The position numbers and the translations under genes were made by a program. Positions 1 to 8,741 of a stretch of DNA of 64,000 nucleotides are shown piece by piece. The notes under the pieces are model-generated. The model saw only the letters and a list, made by a program, of their open reading frames with translations. It ran no database searches and was not told where the DNA came from. Each line of letters opens with the position of its first letter. The stretch's first letter is position 1. Origin of the DNA: Streptomyces aurantiacus (lineage in GTDB: Bacteria; Actinomycetota; Actinomycetes; Streptomycetales; Streptomycetaceae); assembly GCF_027107535.1 (NCBI RefSeq), contig NZ_CP114283.1, forward strand, positions 1,302,001-1,366,000, given 5' to 3'.

Positions 1-320
1 AGGATCCGCTCGTACTCCTTGCGCAGCGAGGCCGGACGCAGGACCGACTCGCGTTCCCCCTGCGTGCTGCCGAGGGTGGGCGGCGGGGCCGTCACCTGTA
101 CGGAGGACCTGCGGGCCGTCGCGTCGACGACCGCCTGGCGCAGGCCCGCGTCCTCGTAGCGGTCGATGGCACGCGGGAAGGCCGCGGCCAGGCAGACGGT
201 CGCCGTCACCAGCAGTGCGAGGGCGACGGCGGTACCGGGCGCCGCCCGCAGGCGGGTGCGGATCCAGGGAGCCACGGGGCGGTCCGCGCCCCTGGGTCCG
301 AAGGTCCGACGCTGTCCCAT
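1..320 (-). CDS. FtsX-like ABC permease, N-terminal fragment (cut by window edge)
   Basis: This minus-strand frame opens with ATG at 320-318 and has no stop before base 1, so only about the first 106 residues are seen. The protein starts MGQRRTFGPRG, has a basic stretch, then one hydrophobic helix at about residues 25-50, followed by an extracytoplasmic segment. That is how FtsX/MacB-type permeases begin. The start lies one base after the TGA of the larger permease gene upstream, so the two are almost certainly translationally coupled subunits of one ABC exporter. An ATPase gene is expected beyond the left edge. The family assignment rests on context and the N-terminal topology only. Confidence 0.6.
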   Translation of the reverse strand, partial: MGQRRTFGPRGADRPVAPWIRTRLRAAPGTAVALALLVTATVCLAAAFPRAIDRYEDAGLRQAVVDATARRSSVQVTAPPPTLGSTQGERESVLRPASLRKEYERI

Positions 321-321
321 C

Positions 322-3300
322 TCACTCACCTCCCTGCTCGTGCAGCGCACGCAGCGACGCGGTCGAGTCGCCCCGCCGCAGCGCCAGCACGCCGGTGACG
401 ATCAGCGGTGCGACCACCAGGGCGGCCAGCAGGAACGCGACCCGCCCGAGGGGCAGTTCCACCAGCACCTCCGGGACCGGTCGGGTGGCCCGGGACGTCA
501 GCACGATCAACGGAATCACCGCCCGGCTGAGCACCGCCCCCAACGCCACTCCCACCACCAGCGCCAGCGCCACCAGGACTCCCTGCTCGGCCGCGATCAG
601 GCGGGCCAGCTGGCGGCGCGGCGCCCCCAGGGCGCGGAGCAGGGCGAACTCGGCCCCCCGCTCCCGCAGTGATCCCGCCGTACTCACCGCGAAGCCCACG
701 GCGGCCAGCGCGGCGGCGACCACGGAAGCCGCCGCGAAAGCCGCCTCCGGGCCCGCGCCGAACGGATCGTCCCGCAGCCGCTCGGCGATCTCGTCCCGCA
801 CGATCACCTGTGACGGCTCGACGTCGGGCCGTTCACGCAGTTCCGCCGCCACCCGCGCGGTGGCGCCGGGCGCGGTCCGCAGCCACCACTCGGTGGGCGC
901 GACGCTCTTCCCGTACCGCTCGTCCAGCACCCGGTTCACGGAGCGGAGATCGACCAGCAGAGCCCCGCCGGAGGTGTCCCCGGCGCTGGGGTCCTCCGTG
1001 GTCGGCAGCGCGCGCACGCTCTCCACGATCCGTACCGGTACGGCCGAACCGCCGAACCGCACGTCCAGGCGTTGCCCCGTACGGGCACCCGCGGCCGTCA
1101 GGAAGTCGTCGGTCGCCACGGCCTCGACCTCGGGCGCGAGGGGCCGGTCCGCCTGCAGCCGGAGCATCAGCGACGAGGTCTCCCAGGGGGCGTCGCCGGG
1201 GATGAAACCGGTGCCGTAGGTCACTGTCAGCGGGCTCCCGGACTCCACGTCCGGACGGGTCGGGGTGTTGCCCGCCTTGGGATCGGCCGTGGTGCTGTCG
1301 CTGCTGGACGTCGCCTGCCATGACGTGGGCGCCGACAGCCGCTGCTTCGTCCCGTCCGCTCGCGTGGCCGTCAACTCCTCCACGGACAGCCGGTGTTCCT
1401 CCGCGCGGCCCGTCGGCTGGGCCATGTCCAGTTGCGCCCCGGTCAGCGAGAGGGGTTCCGCGGCCCGGTCGGAGGGGGTCTGCCCGTCCGGCACCAGGTC
1501 CGCGGTGAGGCGGTGTGTCCTGCCGTCGGCGGGGAACTCTCCGACCGGCAGGTGGTACGGCGTGCCGTACCGGTCCTCCAGCGTCAGCGTCACGTCCGCC
1601 GACATCTCGGAGCGGAAGGCCGCCGGGTCCGCGGAGTCCGGGTCCGGCCGCTGCTCGGTCGCCCGGATCCGCAGGGCCAGTGCGAGCCGCTCGCTGTCCT
1701 TGGGCAGGGGCACGCCCACCTGCGTGGGACGCCCCGGCCCGAGCCCCGCCAGCATCCTCCTGACCGGTTCCTCCGCCAGGTCCCCGCGCATCAGCATCGC
1801 GGCGGCGTCCGGATCCGGGTCCGTCTCCGTGTCCGCGGAACCGGAGCCCGCTCCGGAGCCCGAGCCCGAGAAGGAGCCCTTGCCGGGACCCTTGCCGGGC
1901 CCCGCAGCGGAGTCCGTCCCGGCGCCCGCAGTGTCCAGCGCCAGCACCGCGGCCGTGCGGTTGCCGGACAGCGGCAGCGTCGTACGCATCGCCGGGGCGG
2001 CCCCGCGCACGCCGTCGAGGTCCGCGTAGAGCCCGGCCCGCGCCAGCCCGTCCTCGCTGCCCGCGAGCACCCGCACGGACGTGCCCGCCAGGAAGTCCGC
2101 CTGGTCGTCCTGCGAGCGGTCCCACGACGCGCCCTGGCCGATGGCGAGCATGCCCATGGCGACGGCGAGGACGAGCAGCAGGACGGGCCCGGCGCCCCGC
2201 ATCGGGCGACGGCTGAACTGCCAGCCCGCGAGTGCCGTCGGCAGACCCCGGCCGCTCACCGCGCGCCGCTCGGCGAGACGGGCCACGGGCGGCAGCAGCC
2301 GCAGGGTGAGCACGGTTCCGGCCAGCAGGGCGAGTGCCGGGGCGGCGACGAGGAGGGGATCGATGCCGAGGGTGTTCGTGGGTACCCCCGCCGCCCGGTC
2401 GGAGCCGAGCGCCCGGGAGGTACCGCCGGTGACGGCACCGGAGGTCTGCCGGCTCAGCTGCCAGTACGCGACGGCCGCGATCACCAGCAGGCCGACGTCC
2501 GCACCGGCCCGTACCGGCGCCGGGAGCGAGCGGGCCCGGCCGCCACCCGGGCCGTCGGCTCGTGCGGTCAGCGTGGGCACCGTCACCGCCAGGGCGCAGC
2601 CCAGGGCGACCGCGGCCGCCGCCCACCACACCGCGGCGGCCGTGACCGAGGTGTCCAGGCGCAGGCCGATCCGCGACAGCGACCCCTGTCCGGCCAGCAG
2701 CCTCGTCAACGTCCCGGCGAGCAGCGGCGCGCACAGCGCGGCGGGCAGGGCGAGGAGCGACGCCTCCATCGCGGCGAGCCGGGCCACCCGCCCGCGCGAA
2801 GCGCCCCGCGCCCGCAACAGCCTTGTCTCACCCGCCCGTTCGACACTGAGCAGCCGGGCCACGAGCAGCAGCGCGTATCCTGCGAGCAGTGCGAGCTGGA
2901 GGGCGACGATCAGCAGCGTCGAGCGGGAGACCAGCAACGACCGCTCGACCTGCTCCAGTTCCTCGGGCAGCGATGTGGTGACCGCGGTGGTGCCGTGCAG
3001 CGAGGGGGACTTGAGCAGTGAACGCGGTCCCTCTCGCGCCGCGTCCCGCAGGGCACCGATCCGCCCGGTCGTCAGCGCCGAGAAGTCGGCGGACGCCAGC
3101 CAGGCGGTGGCCCCGGAGCTCACCGACGGCCCCTGCCCGCCGGTCCCCTTCGCCGATAGAGCCGCCGGGTCCGCGAGCAGCGGCCCGTACGTCGTGAAGT
3201 CGAGCCTGCTGACCCCGCGACCGCGCAAATCGTCCAACTGCCAGTAGGGCGAGGTGATGCGTACGGGCCGGTACAGGCCGGTCACCCGGATCCGTACGTC

Positions 3301-3861
3301 CGGGCCGTCGAAGCGGTCGACGAGTGTCAGTCGCGCCCCCGGTTTCAGCGCCAGCCGCCGCGCGGCCGGCTCGGGAAGGGCCACCTCGATCTCGCGGTTC
3401 CCGGCCGGGGCGCCGGGCAGGCGTCCCTCGACCGTCCGTACCTGGGTGCGATCCAGCGCCGCGAAGTGCGTGAGATCCGGGTCCTTCGAGCGGGCGGCGG
3501 GCGGCTGCACGGACTTCGGCAGGGCGTAGGGGCCCGACCGGGTCAGCGTCCGCAGTGTCACCGGCAGTCCGTCGAAGGTGCGCCGGGCCCCCTCGCGTAC
3601 GGCCTTGTCGGCGGCCTCGCGCTCCCGCGCAGGGACATCGGCCTTGACGACCAGCGTCGTGGCCGCGGCGCTCTCCGAAGCGGTTCCCGCCGGGTCGGTG
3701 CTCGCCGGGTCGAGGAGCGAGTGGCGCAGCGCCGCGTCGCCGATCGCGCCCGAGTACGCGGTCAGGGTCGTCAGTACCGCCGTGGTCAGCAGCACGGTCA
3801 GCAGCGCGGCGGCCAGGAGCAGGCGGTGCGCCCGCACGCGCGAGAAGACGAACCCCGTCAC
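322..3861 (-). CDS. Large FtsX/MacB-type ABC transporter permease
   Basis: This 1179-residue polytopic protein starts at a GTG codon. There is one N-terminal helix, then a long extracytoplasmic region (about residues 35-310). A first FtsX block follows (about 315-430) with the cytosolic motif LLRARGASRGRVARL, and then more helices to about 590. A second large extracytoplasmic domain contains a Gly/Ser/Lys/Asp-rich low-complexity stretch (about 645-690). A C-terminal FtsX block (about 1060-1170) carries ALLRALGAPRRQLARL. Two FtsX repeats in one chain is the architecture of macrolide-exporter or lipoprotein-release type permeases in Streptomyces. The substrate cannot be told. It is followed after one base by a second permease gene, so the exporter may be a heterodimer. 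Confidence 0.85.
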   Translation of the reverse strand: MTGFVFSRVRAHRLLLAAALLTVLLTTAVLTTLTAYSGAIGDAALRHSLLDPASTDPAGTASESAAATTLVVKADVPAREREAADKAVREGARRTFDGLPVTLRTLTRSGPYALPKSVQPPAARSKDPDLTHFAALDRTQVRTVEGRLPGAPAGNREIEVALPEPAARRLALKPGARLTLVDRFDGPDVRIRVTGLYRPVRITSPYWQLDDLRGRGVSRLDFTTYGPLLADPAALSAKGTGGQGPSVSSGATAWLASADFSALTTGRIGALRDAAREGPRSLLKSPSLHGTTAVTTSLPEELEQVERSLLVSRSTLLIVALQLALLAGYALLLVARLLSVERAGETRLLRARGASRGRVARLAAMEASLLALPAALCAPLLAGTLTRLLAGQGSLSRIGLRLDTSVTAAAVWWAAAAVALGCALAVTVPTLTARADGPGGGRARSLPAPVRAGADVGLLVIAAVAYWQLSRQTSGAVTGGTSRALGSDRAAGVPTNTLGIDPLLVAAPALALLAGTVLTLRLLPPVARLAERRAVSGRGLPTALAGWQFSRRPMRGAGPVLLLVLAVAMGMLAIGQGASWDRSQDDQADFLAGTSVRVLAGSEDGLARAGLYADLDGVRGAAPAMRTTLPLSGNRTAAVLALDTAGAGTDSAAGPGKGPGKGSFSGSGSGAGSGSADTETDPDPDAAAMLMRGDLAEEPVRRMLAGLGPGRPTQVGVPLPKDSERLALALRIRATEQRPDPDSADPAAFRSEMSADVTLTLEDRYGTPYHLPVGEFPADGRTHRLTADLVPDGQTPSDRAAEPLSLTGAQLDMAQPTGRAEEHRLSVEELTATRADGTKQRLSAPTSWQATSSSDSTTADPKAGNTPTRPDVESGSPLTVTYGTGFIPGDAPWETSSLMLRLQADRPLAPEVEAVATDDFLTAAGARTGQRLDVRFGGSAVPVRIVESVRALPTTEDPSAGDTSGGALLVDLRSVNRVLDERYGKSVAPTEWWLRTAPGATARVAAELRERPDVEPSQVIVRDEIAERLRDDPFGAGPEAAFAAASVVAAALAAVGFAVSTAGSLRERGAEFALLRALGAPRRQLARLIAAEQGVLVALALVVGVALGAVLSRAVIPLIVLTSRATRPVPEVLVELPLGRVAFLLAALVVAPLIVTGVLALRRGDSTASLRALHEQGGE

Positions 3862-3879
3862 CCGGCCCCCCGCCGTATC

Positions 3880-3909
3880 CCGGACACCCCGGATCTTCGG
3901 GATGTCCGG
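3880..3909. repeat. Inverted repeat upstream of the permease operon
   Basis: The arms at 3880-3891 and 3898-3909 match at 11 of 12 positions around a six-base centre. The repeat ends about 20 bases before the permease GTG (on the minus strand) and about 110 bases after the globin stop. It could be a repressor operator for the permease operon or a terminator for the globin gene. No T tract is visible, and the short distance to the start favours an operator. Confidence 0.5.
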
Positions 3910-4022
3910 TGATGTTGTCAGAGAGGAGGGGGCGCGGGAAAGCGCTTCAGAACCGGGTTTGACCGGATCGTGACCGGAATTCGGCGACGCGCGACCGGAA
4001 TGCGCGCGTCAGCCGTTCCTGC

Positions 4023-4427
4023 TCAGCTCTCCGTGTTCACCATCGAAGCCGCCGCGTACGTCAGGTAGTTCCACAGCGTGTGCTCGTGCTCCTCGGAGAG
4101 ACCGAGCTCGTCGACGGCGACCCGCATGTGCTTCAGCCAGGCGTCGTGCGCGGCACGGTCGACGGCGAAGGGGGCATGGCGCATCCGCAGCCGGGGGTGC
4201 CCGCGGTTCTCGCTGTACGTGGTCGGGCCGCCCCAGTACTGGATCAGGAACAGCATGAAGCGCTCCTCGGCCGGGCCCAGGTCCTCCTCGGGATACATGG
4301 GCCGCAGCAGCGGATCCTCGGCGACGCCCTCGTAGAACCGGTGGACCAGGCGCCGGAAGGTCTCCTCGCCGCCCACCTGCTCGTAGAAGGTCTCCTCCTG
4401 AAGCGTGCCGCGCCGAATCTCTTTCAC
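4023..4427 (-). CDS. glbO: Group II truncated haemoglobin (trHbO-like)
   Basis: The protein has 134 residues, the usual length for this group. It starts at GTG 4427 behind GAGGG. The landmarks of actinobacterial trHbO are present: Tyr32 at B10 in RFYEGV, Tyr45 at CD1 in PMYPEEDL, the segment QYWGGPTTYSE, proximal His84 (F8) in RMRHAPF and the conserved Trp97 (G8) in DAWLKHM. By family knowledge these proteins bind O2 slowly and reversibly, and roles in redox or NO/peroxide chemistry are proposed. It is encoded alone, divergent from the methyltransferase-like gene. The symbol follows the mycobacterial homologue. Confidence 0.93.
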   Translation of the reverse strand: MKEIRRGTLQEETFYEQVGGEETFRRLVHRFYEGVAEDPLLRPMYPEEDLGPAEERFMLFLIQYWGGPTTYSENRGHPRLRMRHAPFAVDRAAHDAWLKHMRVAVDELGLSEEHEHTLWNYLTYAAASMVNTES

Positions 4428-4641
4428 GTCAGTTGGCCCTCACAAAGGTCGCTCCGGTCAGCCCCTGGTCGTTCCGGCCGGGGGTCCCGGGGTCGTCCCC
4501 CGGGAAATGCAGCACGCTGTCCATGGTCTCAGACCGGCCGACCGAGGACTTGAGGCTTAGGACCACCGCTGTCGAAGGCCGGATTCCGGGCCGGCCGCCC
4601 CCGGCCTCGCCTCCCGGCCCGTCCCGCAGCACAGTGGAGGT

Positions 4642-5628
4642 ATGAGCACGCACGCCCTCGACCACGGGCTGGACGACCTCGCCGCCACGGCGCGGGCGGC
4701 ACTGGTGCGCCAGATCGACGCGAGCGGCGCCTGGGGCGCCGACCCGGTCTGGCGGGACGCCTTCGAGAGCGTCCCGCGCCACCTCTTCGTGCCCTACTAC
4801 TACGTGGGCGCGCTGGGCGGCTACGAGCGCAGATGGGGCGAGGACCCCAGCCCGCGCCGGCGCGAGGACTGGGTGCGCGGGGCGTACCTGGACGCCCCGC
4901 TGGCCACGCGCGTGCGCGACGGCGAGCTGCTGTCGTCCAGCAGCCAGCCCTCGCTGATGGCGAAGATGCTGACCGAGCTGGAGGTACGGGACGGGGACGC
5001 GGTCCTGGAGATCGGCGCGGGCACCGGCTACAACGCGGCGCTGCTCTCCCACCGCCTCGGCGACGACCTGGTCACCACGGTCGACCTGGACGCGGAGATC
5101 ACCGAGTCCGCACGGCGGCACCTGGCCGCCGCCGGCCACCATCCGACCGTCGTGACCTGCGACGGAGCGCGCGGCTGCCTCGAGCGGGCTCCCTTCGACC
5201 GGGTCATCGCGACCTGCACGCTGAGTGCGATCCCGCGTACCTGGCTCGCCCAGTGCCGGCCCGGCGCCCGGATCCTCGCACCGTTCGCCACCGGCCTGAT
5301 CGCCCTGCGGGTGCGGGACACCGGGCACGCGGAAGGCCGCTTCCTGCACACGTCCGCCTACTTCGTACCCCTGCGCGGCGGCACGCGGACCGAACCGGAG
5401 CTCCCGGACGCGGGCCTGGAGGGCCTGCCGCGCCGCGCCACGGACCACGAACTGTTCCGGTTCCTGCTGACCCTCACAGCGGGCGGCCTCGCCCCGGGCG
5501 AGGCGTACGCGCTGTGGGAGCACGAGACCTGGCCGGTGCGCGAGCGGTACGGGATCACGGTCGGCGAAGGCCGCACGTGGGCGTGGCTGGACGACCCCGA
5601 GGGGCCGCACACCTGGCCACTGCCCTAG
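4642..5628 (+). CDS. Protein-L-isoaspartyl methyltransferase-like SAM enzyme
   Basis: The protein has 328 residues. SAM motif I reads VLEIGAGTGYNAALLS at about residues 113-128, preceded by SSSSQPSLMAKML, the substrate-loop signature of the PCMT (Pcm) family. The C-terminal 110 residues are an actinobacterial extension. Pcm repairs isoaspartate in damaged proteins, but in Streptomyces many relatives act in peptide modification or have unknown targets. No peptide-precursor gene or ATP-grasp gene is nearby, so a housekeeping or stand-alone role is likelier. The GGAGG motif ends one base before the chosen ATG, which is unusually close. Confidence 0.8.
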   Translation: MSTHALDHGLDDLAATARAALVRQIDASGAWGADPVWRDAFESVPRHLFVPYYYVGALGGYERRWGEDPSPRRREDWVRGAYLDAPLATRVRDGELLSSSSQPSLMAKMLTELEVRDGDAVLEIGAGTGYNAALLSHRLGDDLVTTVDLDAEITESARRHLAAAGHHPTVVTCDGARGCLERAPFDRVIATCTLSAIPRTWLAQCRPGARILAPFATGLIALRVRDTGHAEGRFLHTSAYFVPLRGGTRTEPELPDAGLEGLPRRATDHELFRFLLTLTAGGLAPGEAYALWEHETWPVRERYGITVGEGRTWAWLDDPEGPHTWPLP

Positions 5629-5735
5629 CCGCCGTTACACCCGGTCTCTGGCCCGGGACAGGGCAGCCGAACGGCCGGCCGGGTACCGGACGCGACGGCC
5701 TCGGCGCCCGCCGGTGCCCTACGGCGTCCGACGGG

Positions 5736-5762
5736 CACCGGGGCCGGGCCCCGGCCCCGGTG
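5736..5762. terminator. Hairpin between convergent genes
   Basis: A perfect 12-bp GC stem (5736-5747 with 5751-5762) and a 3-base loop lie one base from the FHA gene stop and about 110 bases after the methyltransferase stop. The two genes converge here, so this probably terminates the seven-gene operon and perhaps both directions. Confidence 0.75.
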
Positions 5763-5763
5763 T

Positions 5764-7170
5764 CTAGCCCCGCCTGATCGTGATCGTCGTCCAGGCGCCC
5801 ACGTGCACCCGGTCGCCGTCCTGCAGCGGCACGGGGACGAAGGGCTGGATGGGCTCCTCGGCGCCGTTGACCGTGGTGCCGTTGGTGGAGTTCTGGTCGA
5901 CGACCGCCCAGCTGCTGTCCGGCTGCTGCACGAGGACCGCGTGCTGGTGCGAGACGCCCGGGTCCTCCGGCGGCACCGACAGGTCGATGTCCGGGGTGTC
6001 CCCGGTGGAGTGGCGGCGGCGGCCGATCGTGATCTGGTTCCCGGTGAGCGGGCGCTGCTGTTCCGGCGAGTACGCGGGCAGGTTCAGACCCGCGGCCTCC
6101 GGCCCGGAGCGCTGCATCATCGCCATGAAGTAGTCACGGTCGGGTCCGATGGTGATGCTCCACGCCAGCGGCTGTTGCTGGTACCCGGGAGGTGCCTGCG
6201 TCGAGCCTGGCTGCGGGTAGCCGTATCCACCACCCGGGCCGCCACCGGGTCCGGGCGGTCCACCGGGATTGCCGGGGCCGCCGGTCGACGGCGGCGGGAG
6301 CACCCAGTCGTCGTCGCCCCCGAAGGACGGGCCGCCCGGTGCCTGGGGCCGCCCGGTCTCCTGCGGATACCCGGGCGGGGCCGGCGGACCGGCCTGCTGG
6401 AAGCCCTGCGGGGCACCGGGGCCAGGACCGCCGGGGCCGCCGGGACCGTTGGGTCCACCGGGCCCGCCGTGACCGCCCTGTCCACCGGGAGGGCCGCCAG
6501 GCCCACCAGGCCCACCAGGCCCACCGGGTCCGCCGGGTCCGCCGGGTCCGCCGGGTCCGCCGAATCCGTTCGGGCCACCGGGAGGTCCACCGTGGCCTCC
6601 GGGCCCGCCGTAGCCGCCGGGTCCCGGGCCGCCGGGGCCCGGCTGCGGCGGACCCGGCCGTGACGGATCACCGGGGAAGCCCGAGGGGTTCTCGCCGAAC
6701 GGCGGGATCGGCTCCGCGGGCCGGTTCATCTGCGAGGGCCGGGAGCCCTGGTAGTCGAATCCGCCGTGGGTGGGACCGGGCTGCCCGGGCTGCTGCTGCT
6801 GGAAGTGCAGCGCCGGGTTGGGCCCACCGGGGCCCGGGCCGGGACCCGGGGGGCGCGGGGCGGCCGGGGTGTACGAGGTCGCGGTGTTCGTCAGGAAGTT
6901 CCACCGGCATTCCTCGCAGAACGGCGCCCCTCCCTCACGCGGGGTACGGCACTGCGGGCACAGCTCCGCCTCGGGCGCCGGGTCGGGCACCGCGGACAGA
7001 TGGGGGCGGCCGCCCTGGCCGGGGGGCGGGGGCGAACCGGGCGGCGGATAGCCGTAACCGGCCGCCGGGGGCGGCGGAGGTGGCGGGGGCACGGCACCGG
7101 CCATGCGGTGACCGCAGACCTCGCACCAGTCGTCGGAACCCGACTGGTGTCCGTTCGGGCAGGTCGGCAT
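5764..7170 (-). CDS. Zinc-ribbon, Gly/Pro-repeat and FHA domain protein (last gene of the PknG-type operon)
   Basis: The protein has 468 residues, counted from ATG 7170, which has a GGGGGA ribosome site; an upstream in-frame ATG has none. Two zinc-ribbon-like sets come first (Cys4, His8, Cys16, Cys19; then Cys71, Cys74, Cys85, Cys88). A long Pro/Gly/Gln-rich linker follows with collagen-like GGP triplets. The last ~95 residues are an FHA domain with GRRRHS, VSHQHAV and NSTNGT. FHA domains bind phosphothreonine. In mycobacteria the PknG substrate GarA is also an FHA protein, so this is the obvious candidate reader or target of the kinase encoded upstream. Unlike GarA it has a large linker and zinc ribbons, and I cannot see a GarA-type ETTS phospho-motif. 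Confidence 0.88.
   Translation of the reverse strand: MPTCPNGHQSGSDDWCEVCGHRMAGAVPPPPPPPPAAGYGYPPPGSPPPPGQGGRPHLSAVPDPAPEAELCPQCRTPREGGAPFCEECRWNFLTNTATSYTPAAPRPPGPGPGPGGPNPALHFQQQQPGQPGPTHGGFDYQGSRPSQMNRPAEPIPPFGENPSGFPGDPSRPGPPQPGPGGPGPGGYGGPGGHGGPPGGPNGFGGPGGPGGPGGPGGPGGPGGPGGPPGGQGGHGGPGGPNGPGGPGGPGPGAPQGFQQAGPPAPPGYPQETGRPQAPGGPSFGGDDDWVLPPPSTGGPGNPGGPPGPGGGPGGGYGYPQPGSTQAPPGYQQQPLAWSITIGPDRDYFMAMMQRSGPEAAGLNLPAYSPEQQRPLTGNQITIGRRRHSTGDTPDIDLSVPPEDPGVSHQHAVLVQQPDSSWAVVDQNSTNGTTVNGAEEPIQPFVPVPLQDGDRVHVGAWTTITIRRG
6496..6558. repeat. 9-bp tandem repeat inside the FHA gene
   Basis: Seven consecutive 9-bp units alternate between accaggccc-like and gccgggtcc-like sequence, with an eighth, diverged unit to 6567. 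On the minus strand they encode (GGP)n. The frame is kept because the unit is a multiple of three, so copy-number change would only lengthen or shorten the linker. Confidence 0.85.
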
Positions 7171-7279
7171 GTCGGCGCTTCCCCCTCTCCTGTTCCGGCC
7201 CACGGGGGACCGCAATGCGTGCGAACCGCTTACGTACTGCCGCGCGTTACTCACTGCTACGAGTCGTGCGCGTACCGCT

Positions 7280-8626
7280 CTACTTCTTCACACGAACAGT
7301 CTTCGTGGACCGTGTCTCGAGAGTCATCTCGTCGGCCTCCGCGACCTTCGCCTTCAATCGCACAGTACCCGCCGCGGCATCGACCACGTCCACCACCTTC
7401 GCAAGCAGTTTCGCCGTATCCGCGTTTCCGGAGGCACTTGCGAGCTGAACCGCGCGGCCCAGCTTGGCCGTTGCCCCGTCGGCATCTCCCGCTTTGCGGG
7501 CATCCAGGCCCTGTTGGATGACCTGTGCCAGTTCCGCCTGACCCGTGTAGTGCGCGACCTGCGGGTTGATCGACGTGGACGCCGCCATGTCGTCGGTCCA
7601 CACGGCCCGTACGAGCCCCTGCGCACCCAGTGACTGTGCCGTGCCGTCGCCCTGCGGGATCACCAGGGAGACACGGGCGGCGAGCATCTCCTGGCCGAGG
7701 TCGGCCTCGGGGACCTCGACGCACACGTGGTAGTCCCGTGACTCGTCGCCCCAGGACCCGGTCGGATAGTCCCCGGCGCGCGGCCCCGCCTCGGTGCGGC
7801 GGTCGGTCAGCTGCTCGACCGTGGGCGCGACCTGCTTGACGAACTTGATGGAGGTGCCGACCGGGGTCCACAGCCGCAGCGCGACGTCCGCGACCTCCTT
7901 GCCCATGGCCGTCTCCATCATCTGCGTGAAGTCGGCGGACAGGCCCGCCGGGTCGGCCACGATGTCGGCGGTGCCGAGCAGCGCGGACGCGATACCGGTG
8001 ACCTCCTTGACCTCCCAGTCCGTGCCGACGCCTCGCGCGTCACAGGTGAAACGGCCCGCGCAGGCGTCCAGGGCCGCCTTCAGGTCCTCGGGCGACTCGT
8101 GTTCGTTGCGGCCGTCGGTGAGCACGATGCCGTGCCGGATGGCGACGTCCGCCGAGGACAGCAGACGGTCGGCGAGCTTCAGCCAGGTGCCGATCGCCGT
8201 GCCGCCGCCCGCGCTCAGCTTGCGCAGCGCCTGCTTGGCCTGGTCACGGGTCTGCGCGTCGGCGACGGCGAGCCCGCCGCCGCCCGGGTAGACCTCCTTG
8301 GCCACGTGCGTCCCGCCGATCACCGCGAAGTGCACGCCGTCGCGCAGCGCGTCGATCGCGGCGGCCGTCGCGTCCCTGGCGCCGCGCATCTTGGTGGGCG
8401 GGTAGTCCATGGACCCGGAGCAGTCGACCATGATCGCCACGGCCGCGTCCGGGCCCTGTCCCGGCGTGTAGAGGTGGGGTGCCGCGACGGCACTCCCGAT
8501 CGTGCCGCCGCCGGTGGAGGTCACCGTCACGATCGCGTTGACCTCGCGCCCGCCCTCCGGCAGGTACTCGTTCTGGTACACCTCAACCGAGAACTGGGGC
8601 ACGTTCGACTTCGAGAAATTGGCCAT
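7280..8626 (-). CDS. VWA domain protein of the PknG-type operon
   Basis: The protein has 448 residues from ATG 8626; an earlier ATG would start inside the preceding spacer. After about 60 residues of beta-rich sequence comes a von Willebrand A domain with a complete MIDAS motif, Asp68-x-Ser70-x-Ser72 (VDCSGSM). A C-terminal half of about 220 residues is not assigned to a family. There is no signal peptide or membrane helix, so it is cytosolic. VWA proteins usually scaffold metal-dependent protein contacts. Here it lies between PP2C phosphatase and FHA reader (115- and 109-base gaps), suggesting it organises the phospho-signalling complex. Confidence 0.85.
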   Translation of the reverse strand: MANFSKSNVPQFSVEVYQNEYLPEGGREVNAIVTVTSTGGGTIGSAVAAPHLYTPGQGPDAAVAIMVDCSGSMDYPPTKMRGARDATAAAIDALRDGVHFAVIGGTHVAKEVYPGGGGLAVADAQTRDQAKQALRKLSAGGGTAIGTWLKLADRLLSSADVAIRHGIVLTDGRNEHESPEDLKAALDACAGRFTCDARGVGTDWEVKEVTGIASALLGTADIVADPAGLSADFTQMMETAMGKEVADVALRLWTPVGTSIKFVKQVAPTVEQLTDRRTEAGPRAGDYPTGSWGDESRDYHVCVEVPEADLGQEMLAARVSLVIPQGDGTAQSLGAQGLVRAVWTDDMAASTSINPQVAHYTGQAELAQVIQQGLDARKAGDADGATAKLGRAVQLASASGNADTAKLLAKVVDVVDAAAGTVRLKAKVAEADEMTLETRSTKTVRVKK

Positions 8627-8741
8627 GCCTTCTCTGCTCCCCCTCAGGACTCCCACAGGGCGTGGGTGATGTCGGTAGGCGGACCGGTCCCCTCCGGTCC
8701 TGGCCGTGCCGAGGCCGATGCCGTTTCGTACCGCTTCGGCC

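Noticed and set aside
4433..4645. Small gene overlapping the methyltransferase start
   Set aside because: It starts at TTG without a ribosome site and its peptide is low-complexity; kept only as a note on coupling.
4642..5628. Lanthipeptide- or graspetide-associated O-methyltransferase
   Set aside because: Such enzymes sit beside a precursor and an ATP-grasp or lanthionine synthetase gene; none is present here.
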